In this document: positions 1 through 7,875 of the stretch, one piece after another
Numbering within the stretch: position 1 is the stretch's first letter
How the letters are laid out: each line of letters opens with the position of its first letter
Assembly (NCBI GenBank): GCA_016710525.1
Contig: JADJVQ010000034.1
Coordinates: 1-55,522, forward strand
Source: Burkholderiaceae bacterium
GTDB lineage: Bacteria > Pseudomonadota > Gammaproteobacteria > Burkholderiales > Burkholderiaceae_E
Length of the DNA: 55,522 nt
Reading direction: 5' to 3'
The notes under the pieces: model-generated
Databases searched by the model: none
What the model was told of the DNA's origin: nothing
The model's input: only the letters and a program-made list of their open reading frames with translations
Made by a program: the position numbers and the translations under genes

Positions 1-550
1 GTCCTGGCCACCACATTGACGTCGCTCAGGTTGACCATAACGGCCGAACGAAAGGCCGAGAAGACCACAGTGTCCAGCCCAGCTCCACCGTCCAGAAGAT
101 CGGCTCCATCCTCATAAGTGGCCAGCGTCAGAGGGTCGTCGTCACCGCCATAGATCAGAAGGTCATTGTCGTCACCGCCATTGAGCGAATCGTCACCCGC
201 ATTGCCACTGAGCGTGTCGGCGCCCGCACCGCCTGTCAGCAGATCATTTCCGGCATTTCCCTCGAGGAGGTCATTGCCGTCATCGCCGTTCAGGTGTCGT
301 TGCCGTCGTCGCCAAATACGAAGTCATCGCCCTCGCCGCCGTTGAGCTGGTCGCCGCCGCCCCCGCCGATCAGGAAATCACTGCCACCTCTTCCCGACAA
401 CGTGTCGGGGCTGTCGCCACCGACCAGCGTATTGGCCAGCAGGTCGCCGCTCAGGGTATTCTGGCCTGGTCCGCCCGCCAGAATCTCGATGTTGATGAGA
501 ACATCGCCCGCTGCATCGCCACCGTAACCCCCGCGCGGCCTGAAGGTCAA
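1..550 (-). pseudogene. C-terminal RTX repeat part of the giant calcium-binding protein (two shifted frames, cut by window edge)
   Basis: This is the 3' continuation of the RTX gene that starts at 5655. Two reading frames must be joined. Positions 290-530 encode GG-rich nonapeptides (GGGGGDQLNGGEGDDFVFGD). At about 290 a missing base ends that frame (GNDT then stop), and the next frame, open to base 1, resumes with NGDDGNDLLEGNAGNDLLTG. The repeats match the Ca2+-binding beta-roll consensus GGxGxDxLx. The end at base 1 is still open, so the C-terminal secretion signal expected of type I substrates lies outside the window. The shift near 530 sits in a run of five C. I infer that this is one gene with indels, not separate genes. 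Confidence 0.8.
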
Positions 551-3500
551 CCGTCACTCCGGTCGCTGATTGGGCATACGACATGACATCGAGGCCGATG
601 CCACCGTCATAGACATCGGCGCCCGGGCTGCCAACAAAATAATCATTCCCAGCCAAACCGGTATACGCGTCCGAACCGCTGCTCGAGAAAGCCGCTAGGT
701 CATAGCGGTCGTCATTGTTGGTCCCGACCTGGACCAGCCCGCTCGTCACACTGCGAACCGGGCCACCAAGAGACTGGAGATCCTTCTTGCCGCGAAAATC
801 AGAGGTATCGAACGTGAAGTCGAGCCCGTTGCCGCCTGCCGCGAAATAATTGGCAACCGTAACAAACCCTCCTTTTGCGGTGATCTTGAGATCATCTCCG
901 ACAGCGTCGAACTTCAAATCCGCGACCGCGTGATGAATGAAGAACAGTTCGCCGCCGTCCAGAGATTCCCCTGCGATCAGATCATCGCCCATGTCCGTGT
1001 CGAACGCGTAGACGTCGCGCCCGGAACCGCCCAGCAGAACATCCGCACCTCGTCGCGAGACCAGGAGGTCGACGCCGGCGCCACCCGCGAGATTTCCGCC
1101 CGCCGCTCCCGAAATCAGGAGGTCATTGCCCGCTCCTCCGGCGACATTGATATCTTCGATGCCGGTCAGGGAATAACCTGCATTTTGTGTGGTGAAGAAA
1201 AATTTCGCCCCGGCTTCCAGAACATTGTCAAAAAGCAAAGTCAGGGCCGAGCGGCTGGCAGTATTTCCGGCGGTGAGGGAAGCGCCATTCAGCGCCGCCC
1301 CCTTGCTGTCATTCACCTCGACAAGCAATAGACCGCTGTCGTCCGACTGAATGTTTGCCGTATCATGCCCAGGACCGCCGTCGAGCGCAGAGAACTGCCC
1401 CAGCCTCAGCGACAGAATGTCATCGCCACTTCCGCCGATAAGATCGTCGCGCCCGCCCGGCCCCCCGTCGATGTCGTCATTACCGGGTCCGCCATCGATA
1501 TAATCATCCAGCTCACCGCCGCTGGCGTGATCGTTTCCCGATCCGAGGCGCACGAACAGACGCTCGAACTCGCCGACGAACGTACCGTTGCCAATGTCCT
1601 TGTAACTGCTGCCAGTCGCCGGGTCGGCACCGACCGTCAGATCCTGTGTCAGCGACGAAAAATTCCCGGCAAAGACATCCGCATCGCCGGCTCTTTCTCC
1701 GCCATTATAGGAAACCCCGCCCTGATACAGGATGAAATCGTCGTGCGCGTCCTGCCCGAAGACATTGACGGACTCGAAATTCTGATAGGTAACAGACTGC
1801 GCATTCGAGGAAATCCGCGACCGAATCTGCTCACCCGGCGACCCTGTCGGAGTAACGACTTTCAGCATGTCCGTTTCGCCGCTGAATGTCGTGACGGTCC
1901 CCGTCGGATCAAAGGCCCCCGAACCAGAGGACAACGCAATACCCAGACTGGCTGTTCCGGCAGCGATGACGAGCACATCGCTGCCTTCTCCGCCATCGGC
2001 GGAGTCGATGCCGTCCGACATCCAGTAAGCGAGGTCGTTGCCCGGTCCGCCCAGCAGTTCGTCGTTGCCGGCCCCGCCCCAGAATCGGTCGGTGCCGCCG
2101 CCGCCATCGAAATAGTCGTTTGCCGTCCCGCCGCGCAGCACGTCATCGCCTTCGCCAGCGAGCACTACCGCACGTTCTATCCCTCGCAGATAGACACCAT
2201 TATTCAACACCAAACCATCGGCGGTCGATGCAACGGCAATATTGAAGTCAATGCCGACCGGCTGAGTCCGGAAATCAGCGGCAAAGGTGTCGATGTCGCC
2301 ACCACCCGGCGCTTCACCGCCGTCATAGGTTGCACCGTCTTCATAGATGAGCAGGTCGGAGTACGCGTCACTCGCGGTTATATTGGTCCGATCGATGCCG
2401 CCATATGTCATGAAAGCACCATTGACATTGCTGCCTATAAACGATACCGCCCTGACATAGGTGCCGTTACTATCCGCTTCGCCCACGAGCCTGATTGCCA
2501 GAAGCAGGTCTGCAGACGAATCAGTGGAATTAAAAGAAGGTTTGCTAACAATGTCGGCACCCGACACGCCAGCCAGCGCGTCGTCGAAGCTGGTTTTCGT
2601 ATGGAAATCGTAATACAGACCATGCAGCTCGCTGACGCCGTCGGCTTTTATATACAGGGTATCGATATCATTGTTCGTGTTGGCGAAATAGAAACTGTCG
2701 TCCCCTCGAATCACGTCGCTGCCGTCGTTGCTCCAGAGGAACCAGTCATCACCGGCACCTCCTGCCAGCACATCCCGTCTCGAGTCGACACCGCCGAAAA
2801 GCCAATCATTCCCCTTTTCGCCGCTGATCAGGTCAGCCAGTGCGCCGCCCGAAACGACATCATCATGTGTCGTTCCAATCAGCGCCAGCCGCTCGAAACC
2901 TGTAATTCGAGAATCACCGAAACTTATCGGATCAGGCGTGGCGAGGTCGATGTTCAAGCCACCAGGAACGTCGAGCAAGTTTTCATACGTGTAGAAGTTC
3001 GCCGCCAGGGTGTCCGCCTGGGAGGCACTGCCGTCCCCGCCATGATTCACGCCGCCACCGACAAAGAGCACCAGATCGTTGGCGAGGTCAGACCCCAGCA
3101 CGCTGATCTGCTCAATGTCGGACGAGTACCGCGTGGAACCCTGCTGGAGCGAATTGTTGATGAAGACTATCGCGTTGCCCCCGCTTTCCAGGTCGGCCGG
3201 CGAGATCCCGTAGACCTGCGTTGCGTGGGTGACCATCAGCCGGCCGAGGTCGCGGAATCCGGCATCCGCACCCAATCCGTTTCCGCCGAAGACCGGGGCG
3301 CCGGCCTTCACCAGATCCAGGCGAAGGGATTGCGCGGTGCCCATGCCGTCGTGGATCGCGACATCGTTGCCGGCGCCACCCACAATCCAATCCTGATTGA
3401 CCGCAGCCTGCGGGGTCGGCTGCGAAATCACGTTATTCAGGATGAAGTCGTTGCCGGCCCCCGCCGATATGTAATCGTCGAACCGGTCGCCGTTATTGAC

Positions 3501-4535
3501 GATGAAATCTTCCCCGCCAGATGCATCGACCCAGTCGCTGTACTGATATGTCTGAATATCGTCATTGCCGTTGCCCGCAATCAGCCACATCGACTCGATG
3601 TTGACGACTGTCACCCCATTGCCGAGGTCGACTCCCTTCGCGTTCGACTCCCGGTCCGCGAGATTCCATACGATACGAGTATCGGGCGCGGTTGCGAGAA
3701 AATTGGCAAAGAAGACGTCATATTCGCCGCTCCCTTGACTGCCGCCATCGAAGAAGTGCTTTCCGGAATCGAAATCCACCAGCACATCGCCCTTGCTGGT
3801 CCCGACTATTTCCGCGCCGATGTTGGTCTGCAGTTTATGCTGGGATGTGCCGGCACCCAGTTCGTAGAGCGGATACTGGGTCTCCGAGGCCTTGTTCAGC
3901 CGATAGAGAAATGCCGTCTTGTCGGCGATGGAAGAATCGAAGCCCACCGCGCTGGCAAACGCGGTTATGGGGCTGACGAGCTGCGTTATCGTGGATCGCT
4001 GCAGGCCGATATTGACCTTGATTGCCTGGCCCTGCGACGCGACGGGCGCGACCACGACGAAGTTGTTGCCCGATGGGTCAGTCTGCAGGAATTCGACAAT
4101 TGCATTCTGACCGCCATCCCAGATTGCCGTCGTATTTCTCACCGTGCCCAGCAGCATTTCGCCAAAAATGTCGTCCTTGACAACCTGGGTTCGACCGCTG
4201 CCGCTCCATAGCTGTTCGGTCTTGCTGACGGCTGAAGCCAGGTTGATCGCCAGCGCCTTCCGGAAGTCCAACACAGCCTCGACGGCATTGATTGCTTCGG
4301 GATTCCAGCCGTTCGGTACTCGATCGGTGTAGAAGACCTGGAAGTGATCGGTCAGTTGCGCGAACGCGCCGTCTTTGTAATTCCAGCTCTCCGGACTGGT
4401 GCCGGCACTGGCATTCGCAAACCCGCCGTTTGCCAGCGTGAATGTCTTGCCGTAAAAATTGCCGATTTTCAGCTGCCATCCGTCTTCCGGATATTCGTAC
4501 TCCTTGATCGGCCCCGAATGTGAATTCGAGCGCAT
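378..4535 (-). CDS. Central part of RTX-type calcium-binding repeat protein (frameshifted)
   Basis: An open frame of about 1,385 codons. The true coding part runs from about 4512 down to about 530. Near 4512 it continues the upstream frame: removing one G from a GGGG run joins ..TFG to PIKEYEYPEDGWQ. It ends by a shift in a five-G run just after VTVDLQAARG. Dispersed haemolysin-type blocks such as LRGGTANDYFDGGGGTDRFW, GGAGNDELLGGPGNDLAYW and GGAGVDLLVSRRGADVLLGG alternate with non-repetitive beta-rich stretches. No enzymatic motif was recognised. RTX proteins of this form are usually secreted by a type I system and fold on binding Ca2+ outside the cell; no T1SS gene is visible here. The full gene exceeds 1,880 codons. 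Confidence 0.85.
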   Translation of the reverse strand: MRSNSHSGPIKEYEYPEDGWQLKIGNFYGKTFTLANGGFANASAGTSPESWNYKDGAFAQLTDHFQVFYTDRVPNGWNPEAINAVEAVLDFRKALAINLASAVSKTEQLWSGSGRTQVVKDDIFGEMLLGTVRNTTAIWDGGQNAIVEFLQTDPSGNNFVVVAPVASQGQAIKVNIGLQRSTITQLVSPITAFASAVGFDSSIADKTAFLYRLNKASETQYPLYELGAGTSQHKLQTNIGAEIVGTSKGDVLVDFDSGKHFFDGGSQGSGEYDVFFANFLATAPDTRIVWNLADRESNAKGVDLGNGVTVVNIESMWLIAGNGNDDIQTYQYSDWVDASGGEDFIVNNGDRFDDYISAGAGNDFILNNVISQPTPQAAVNQDWIVGGAGNDVAIHDGMGTAQSLRLDLVKAGAPVFGGNGLGADAGFRDLGRLMVTHATQVYGISPADLESGGNAIVFINNSLQQGSTRYSSDIEQISVLGSDLANDLVLFVGGGVNHGGDGSASQADTLAANFYTYENLLDVPGGLNIDLATPDPISFGDSRITGFERLALIGTTHDDVVSGGALADLISGEKGNDWLFGGVDSRRDVLAGGAGDDWFLWSNDGSDVIRGDDSFYFANTNNDIDTLYIKADGVSELHGLYYDFHTKTSFDDALAGVSGADIVSKPSFNSTDSSADLLLAIRLVGEADSNGTYVRAVSFIGSNVNGAFMTYGGIDRTNITASDAYSDLLIYEDGATYDGGEAPGGGDIDTFAADFRTQPVGIDFNIAVASTADGLVLNNGVYLRGIERAVVLAGEGDDVLRGGTANDYFDGGGGTDRFWGGAGNDELLGGPGNDLAYWMSDGIDSADGGEGSDVLVIAAGTASLGIALSSGSGAFDPTGTVTTFSGETDMLKVVTPTGSPGEQIRSRISSNAQSVTYQNFESVNVFGQDAHDDFILYQGGVSYNGGERAGDADVFAGNFSSLTQDLTVGADPATGSSYKDIGNGTFVGEFERLFVRLGSGNDHASGGELDDYIDGGPGNDDIDGGPGGRDDLIGGSGDDILSLRLGQFSALDGGPGHDTANIQSDDSGLLLVEVNDSKGAALNGASLTAGNTASRSALTLLFDNVLEAGAKFFFTTQNAGYSLTGIEDINVAGGAGNDLLISGAAGGNLAGGAGVDLLVSRRGADVLLGGSGRDVYAFDTDMGDDLIAGESLDGGELFFIHHAVADLKFDAVGDDLKITAKGGFVTVANYFAAGGNGLDFTFDTSDFRGKKDLQSLGGPVRSVTSGLVQVGTNNDDRYDLAAFSSSGSDAYTGLAGNDYFVGSPGADVYDGGIGLDVMSYAQSATGVTVDLQAARGLRWRCSGRCSHQHRDSGGRTRPEYPERRPAGQYAGRWRQPRHVVGKRWQ

Positions 4536-5655
4536 CGGGCACGAGACTTCCGCTGAGTTCGCCCTTTAGAATGATGATCGTAAAACTCGCGGTTAGCCCG
4601 ATTCCAACTTTGTGATTGAATTTGACATTATTGAGATCATAATAAGCCGTGACATCGGCGAACCCGTATCCCTTCGTGGTTGGGGCGTGAAGATTGATGA
4701 CCCCTCCAAGCTGGCCTCTCCCGATAACATCGTCTCCGTAGTTCGTTGGTGTTCCGTTATCGGACCGCAGCGTAATCCTCACATCGGGCGCGCCGTTGTA
4801 CTGGGCGACATTGAGGCCAACATCCTCCGTGATGACCGCGCCGACGCCGAAATTGACGTCAACGGCCGTGTAGCTCACACGGAATGCGGCGGGCCCAAAT
4901 TCACGCTCGGCGAATACGGTTTCGCCGAGCACCCTGGCGACCGCTCCCACATAGGGAATTTTATCCACCAGATTTACCAGGAGCTCGTCCAGGTCCGCCT
5001 CCAGTTCAACGAACCGAGTGTCGGAGAAACCATTCGCCGACACGGTACTCTTGCCGGTCGAGCTGCCTTCCGTATCGGCGCCTGTCGGAAGCGCGCCTTT
5101 CAGGGTGATGCCGGGAAAGAGTTCCTTTTCGAAGCTGGTATTCGGGGTGATGGTTATCAGAGGAAATCTTTCGTCGATATCCAGGCCGAGATCAAACCCC
5201 TCTCTTATCCTGGTAAAGCCGAGGTCGAAATTGATACTTGCCCTGATTCCGGCGTCTATCTTGACTATGAGATCCAGCCCCGCCTTCGGGCTTGGATCAA
5301 AGCCTTCTGACGATATGTCGGCTGAAACGTACCCCCAGCGGGAGAAGTCGAACGCCATGGTCTGATTGGCCGACCTCGTGTCCACCGCTGCCGGTGCGCT
5401 CACGGCGACTTTGAAACTGTACGAAGCTTCAAACGATCCGGTGTTGCCGAGCTCTGCGTAGGCAACCAGCCCCAGGGTCAGATCGGCATACGGAGTTACT
5501 GAAAGAGCGCTCCCTCCAATCGTCTGACTCAATGGCCCCGTCTTGAGCAGGAGTGATTCACCGGTGTCGATTCTGAGGTTGGTCGCACGGCCGGCCTCCC
5601 AAAGAGACTGCTTCCCGTCTGTTTCGAAATTCAAGACGCGAGTGGTGGTAGTCAT
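4078..5655 (-). CDS. N-terminal part of RTX-type calcium-binding repeat protein (frameshifted)
   Basis: The gene begins at the ATG at 5655 (MTTTTRVLNFETDGKQ). The true coding part runs to about 4513, after which this frame degenerates into translation of the next frame. The N-terminal 380 residues lack RTX repeats and a signal peptide, as expected for type I secretion. They are rich in alternating beta-strand sequence such as LTLGLVAYAELGNTGSFEAS and FELEADLDELL-like acidic segments. I recognise no named domain in this region. The ribosome site is weak (AGGTA just upstream). A perfect 9-bp hairpin lies about 150 bases upstream of the start. Adding back the frame at 4512 gives one continuous protein with the central RTX part. 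Confidence 0.8.
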   Translation of the reverse strand: MTTTTRVLNFETDGKQSLWEAGRATNLRIDTGESLLLKTGPLSQTIGGSALSVTPYADLTLGLVAYAELGNTGSFEASYSFKVAVSAPAAVDTRSANQTMAFDFSRWGYVSADISSEGFDPSPKAGLDLIVKIDAGIRASINFDLGFTRIREGFDLGLDIDERFPLITITPNTSFEKELFPGITLKGALPTGADTEGSSTGKSTVSANGFSDTRFVELEADLDELLVNLVDKIPYVGAVARVLGETVFAEREFGPAAFRVSYTAVDVNFGVGAVITEDVGLNVAQYNGAPDVRITLRSDNGTPTNYGDDVIGRGQLGGVINLHAPTTKGYGFADVTAYYDLNNVKFNHKVGIGLTASFTIIILKGELSGSLVPDALEFTFGADQGVRISGRRMAAENRQFLRQDIHAGKRRVCECQCRHQSGELELQRRRVRATDRSLPGLLHRSSTERLESRSNQCRRGCVGLPEGAGDQPGFSRQQDRTAMERQRSNPGCQGRHFWRNAAGHGEKYDGNLGWRSECNCRIPAD

Positions 5656-6090
5656 AGGGTACCTATGGGTAAGTGGGGTTCGCCGGGCAATGCGGAGCCG
5701 CTGGGGCTCTATGTCGTGCCGCCTGGAACCGGACAGTCCAATTTGGCCGGCTTCGCGACCAAGGGATGAGCCGGTAAATGTGTGACTTTGGACGACCACG
5801 AGCAAATATTCCTCGGGAAAACCGAGGAATTAATATGCAAGCCGATCGCAGCGGCGGTCCTGGGGTCTCCTGCCCAGTCCGAGATTTTGAGAGCCAGCTT
5901 AACCGTGGCTGCTCATCTCCATTAGCTGACGGTACCATGGGCCTGCTGTGCGGCCCATGAAAATCGGAGAGTCGCGGCTGTCTTCATGGATGATTCCTCG
6001 GGATGGCCGGGTCCATGCGTCCGATGGTTGAGTTCATGCCGGTATGGCGGTTGCGGCACCGGGATGACGTGACACCGGTGCCGTGCCGCC
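5656..6090. other. Gene-free stretch upstream of the RTX gene
   Basis: No convincing coding frame was found between the RTX start and the IS3 remnant. It holds the leader and presumably the promoter of the RTX gene, and a strong hairpin at 5808-5830. At its right edge is a second inverted repeat of GGCACCGG and CCGGTGCC just before the element end. Open frames across it on either strand show no family resemblance. Confidence 0.6.
5808..5830. promoter_or_regulatory. Perfect 9-bp hairpin upstream of RTX gene
   Basis: ATTCCTCGG (5808-5816) and CCGAGGAAT (5822-5830) are perfect reverse complements around a GAAAA loop. No T-tract follows on either strand, so it is not a typical intrinsic terminator. 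Its place about 150 bases 5' of the RTX start makes an operator or a leader structure possible. The function is inferred only from position. Confidence 0.45.
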
Positions 6091-6136
6091 GAGAGGCGGC
6101 GCCGGAAATCCGGACACGGCGATAAATGGGTACCCT
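6091..6136 (+). repeat. Left inverted terminal repeat of IS3-like remnant
   Basis: It is the reverse complement of 6697-6742 with four mismatches. Its outer side contains a short hairpin, GCCGCC-GAGA-GGCGGC, at 6085-6100. Confidence 0.7.
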
Positions 6137-6179
6137 GCGATATCGATGCGGGCCAAAGGCCCGAGAAGGCAGGATCACC

Positions 6180-6483
6180 ATGAGCAGAAGACCCCGCAGG
6201 AACCACTGACCGCTGTTCAAGGCCAAAGGTGGCCCTGGACGCGATTCGAGGCGAGAAGACCTTGGCCGAGTTGGCCAAGCAGCATGACGTGCACGCCGAC
6301 CAGATCGTCGACTGGAAGAACCCGTTGCTCGAACGCGCGGCCAGCGTGTTCGGGTCGGAATCGTCCGCCGAGCCGACGGTTGATCTGAAGGACCTGCACG
6401 CCAAGATCGGCAAGCTGGCATTGGAAAGCGATTTTTTATCAGGCGCGCTCACCAAGGCCGGCATGCTGAGCGCAAAGCGATGA
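6180..6483 (+). pseudogene. IS3-family transposase orfA, degraded
   Basis: OrfA is the helix-turn-helix DNA-binding part of IS3 transposases. It begins at ATG 6180 (MSRRPRRNH) but codon 10 is a stop where the family has serine. An extra A in GCCAAAGGTGG then shifts the frame. From 6229 the frame is open and typical: ALDAIRGEKTLAELAKQHDV (HTH), then the leucine-rich DLHAKIGKLALESDFLSGAL segment ending in KAGMLSAKR. The usual length is about 95-100 residues. It overlaps the start of orfB by 4 bases, the normal arrangement for programmed frameshifting in IS3 elements. With both lesions it cannot make a full protein. Confidence 0.8.
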
Positions 6484-6690
6484 TCGACCGCACCCATACC
6501 CTGCCGATCACCCGGCAGGCCGAACTGATCGGCATCAGCCGAGGCAACGTCTACTACATGCCGCGCGCCGCCTCCGAGGCCGACCAGCGGCTGATGAAAC
6601 GCATCGTTGTCCTGCGCCTGGGGCATCCGTTCGCCGGCGCCCGGAAGCTGCGCGACTTCCTCAACCGCGAGAGACGCAATCAACTGCGTA
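6480..6690 (+). pseudogene. IS3-family transposase orfB, 5' fragment
   Basis: It starts at ATG 6480 with MIDRTHTLPITRQAELIGIS and continues with RGNVYYMPRAASEADQRLM and HPFAGARKLRDFLNRE, the conserved N-terminal HTH-like segment of IS3 orfB. The similarity stops after about 62 codons. The rest of the roughly 270-residue protein, including the whole DDE catalytic core, is missing, and the sequence passes straight into the right terminal repeat. Confidence 0.8.
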
Positions 6691-6696
6691 ACTTGG

Positions 6697-6742
6697 GGGG
6701 CACCCACTTATCGCCGTGTCCGGATTTCCGGCGCCACCTCTC
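6697..6742 (+). repeat. Right inverted terminal repeat of IS3-like remnant
   Basis: It matches the reverse complement of 6091-6136 at 42 of 46 positions. Just beyond it, coding similarity to a Bug-family protein begins (GTPPDILTRYVADRL). Confidence 0.7.
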
Positions 6743-7431
6743 CCGCCCGGCACGCCTCCGGACATCCTCACGCGCTATGTGGCCGATCGCCTGTCGAAAG
6801 ACCTGCAGCAACCGGTTCTCGTCGAGAACAAGGTGGGCGCAGGCGGCTCCATCGGCACGGAGTTCGTGGCGCGCGCCAACCGGAATTCGTGGCTGCCGCC
6901 AAGGCCAATCCCGGCAAGTACACGTTCGCCAGCAATGGGCCGGGCTCCGCCACCCAGCTCGTCGGGAAGATCCTGCACAAGCAGGCCGGCATCGATGTGC
7001 TCGAGGTCCCTTACAAGGGCGCGACCGACTCGATGACGGACCTGATCGCCGGCCGCGTGGACATCATGTATGCGCCGGTCACCGTTCCACAGATCAAGGC
7101 GGGTCGGCTCAAGGGGCTCGCGACGGTCAGCGAACGGCGAAATCCCGAGATCCCCGATGTCCCGACGCTGGGTGAGCAAGGCTTCGACTTGAGCAAGGTG
7201 CCGGGCAGCTGGTTCGGCATCTTCGCCCCCAAGGGGACGGCGGAAGGCGTCGTCCAGAAGCTGGCCGAGCGCACCCGTCAGGTGATGGACTCCCCTGAGA
7301 CGCGGCACAAGCTTCAACCCTTGTCGATCGACGTCGTTTTCCGGGGCCCGCAGGACTTCGGCAAGCTGGTCCGCGCCGATGCCGCAGCGATGCGCGCGGT
7401 GATCCAGAGCGAGGGCCTGCAGGCGAAGTGA
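6716..7431 (+). pseudogene. Bug/TctC-family substrate-binding protein, truncated and internally deleted
   Basis: The Bug (tripartite tricarboxylate transporter receptor) family binds small carboxylates in the periplasm. The first surviving piece, GTPPDILTRYVADRLSKDLQ followed by PVLVENKVGAGGSIGTEFVA, is in one frame. The second, from about 6878 (AAAKANPGKYTFASNGPGSA onward) to the stop at 7431 (IQSEGLQAK), is in another. The signal peptide and first beta-strand are missing at the IS end. Some 60 residues are lost at the internal join, where GAGTTCGTGGC and GAATTCGTGGC lie close together. The remaining C-terminal two thirds are well conserved, including VPYKGA and the AGRVDIMYAPV segment. The gene is inactive as it stands. 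Confidence 0.85.
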
Positions 7432-7514
7432 ACACCAGGGAAGGAATTTGCACATGCCACGTACGTCGAGGCACGCCCCGAGCAGCGCAACTCGCGCTAC
7501 ACGCAGTTTTCCGA

Positions 7515-7850
7515 TCAGGCTTGCACCGGTGACACCCCGTTGACCCGGGTCTCGCCCAGCAGGTTGTCGACGGTGACGTGGGTGTCGTACCAGGTCAGCC
7601 GCGGGCGTACCCCGAAGCGTTGGGTCAGTTCGGCGAGCCGGGACTCGGTATACCAGGCTTGCGCCGCCTCTCGACTCTCCCACAGATAAACACCGCCGGT
7701 GCCGCTCTCGCCATTGAGGTAGTCCTTGCGGATCAGCCCCTTCGTTGCGAGTTCGCGATAGATGGGAGCGGATGCGGTCCCCCCTTGGATCGCCTGCGCT
7801 TCGGTGCGCTTGGGGAGGTCGAATTGAACGATCACGATGCACTGGGTCAT
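7515..7850 (-). CDS. YdhR-like putative monooxygenase
   Basis: A small protein of 111 residues starting at ATG 7850 with a good ribosome site (GAGGAGAC). The sequence MTQCIVIVQFDLPKRTEAQA, then WESREAAQAWYTESRLAELT and GVRPRLTWYDTHVTVDN, fits the YdhR/ABM-like ferredoxin-fold family of putative monooxygenases. These act as small dimers and their natural substrates are mostly unknown. It lies 25 bases downstream of a Bug-family gene on the same strand and is probably co-transcribed with it. That suggests uptake and modification of a small organic acid, which is inference. Length is normal for the family. Confidence 0.75.
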   Translation of the reverse strand: MTQCIVIVQFDLPKRTEAQAIQGGTASAPIYRELATKGLIRKDYLNGESGTGGVYLWESREAAQAWYTESRLAELTQRFGVRPRLTWYDTHVTVDNLLGETRVNGVSPVQA

Positions 7851-7875
7851 GGGCCTGTCTCCTCGGCTGGGTTCG

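Larger units (their letters stand above)
6091..6742 (+). mobile_element. Internally deleted IS3-family element bounded by 46-bp imperfect inverted repeats
   Basis: The two ends, 6091-6136 and 6697-6742, are reverse complements at 42 of 46 positions and share the core TTATCGCCGTGTCCGGATTT. Between them are a damaged orfA and only the first 60 or so codons of orfB, so most of the DDE integrase domain is deleted. The element is therefore not autonomous. Its right end abuts the middle of a Bug-family gene fragment, which suggests that insertion or a later deletion destroyed that gene. Confidence 0.7.

Noticed and set aside
1365..4211. Long plus-strand open frame of about 950 codons opposite the RTX gene
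   Set aside because: It is the antisense of a GC-rich repeat gene. Its amino-acid composition is odd (rich in Arg, His, Ile) and no family pattern is seen, while the minus strand has clear RTX repeats.
5922..6707. Minus-strand open frame of 261 codons over the IS3 element
   Set aside because: It is the antisense of the IS3 orfA/orfB remnant, and the plus strand has the conserved transposase motifs.
7432..7514. A short plus-strand reading ATYVEARPEQRNSRYTQFSD after the dead Bug gene
   Set aside because: It begins like an ABM-type monooxygenase, but only about 20 codons fit and the frame then runs into the antisense of the YdhR-like gene; too little to call.
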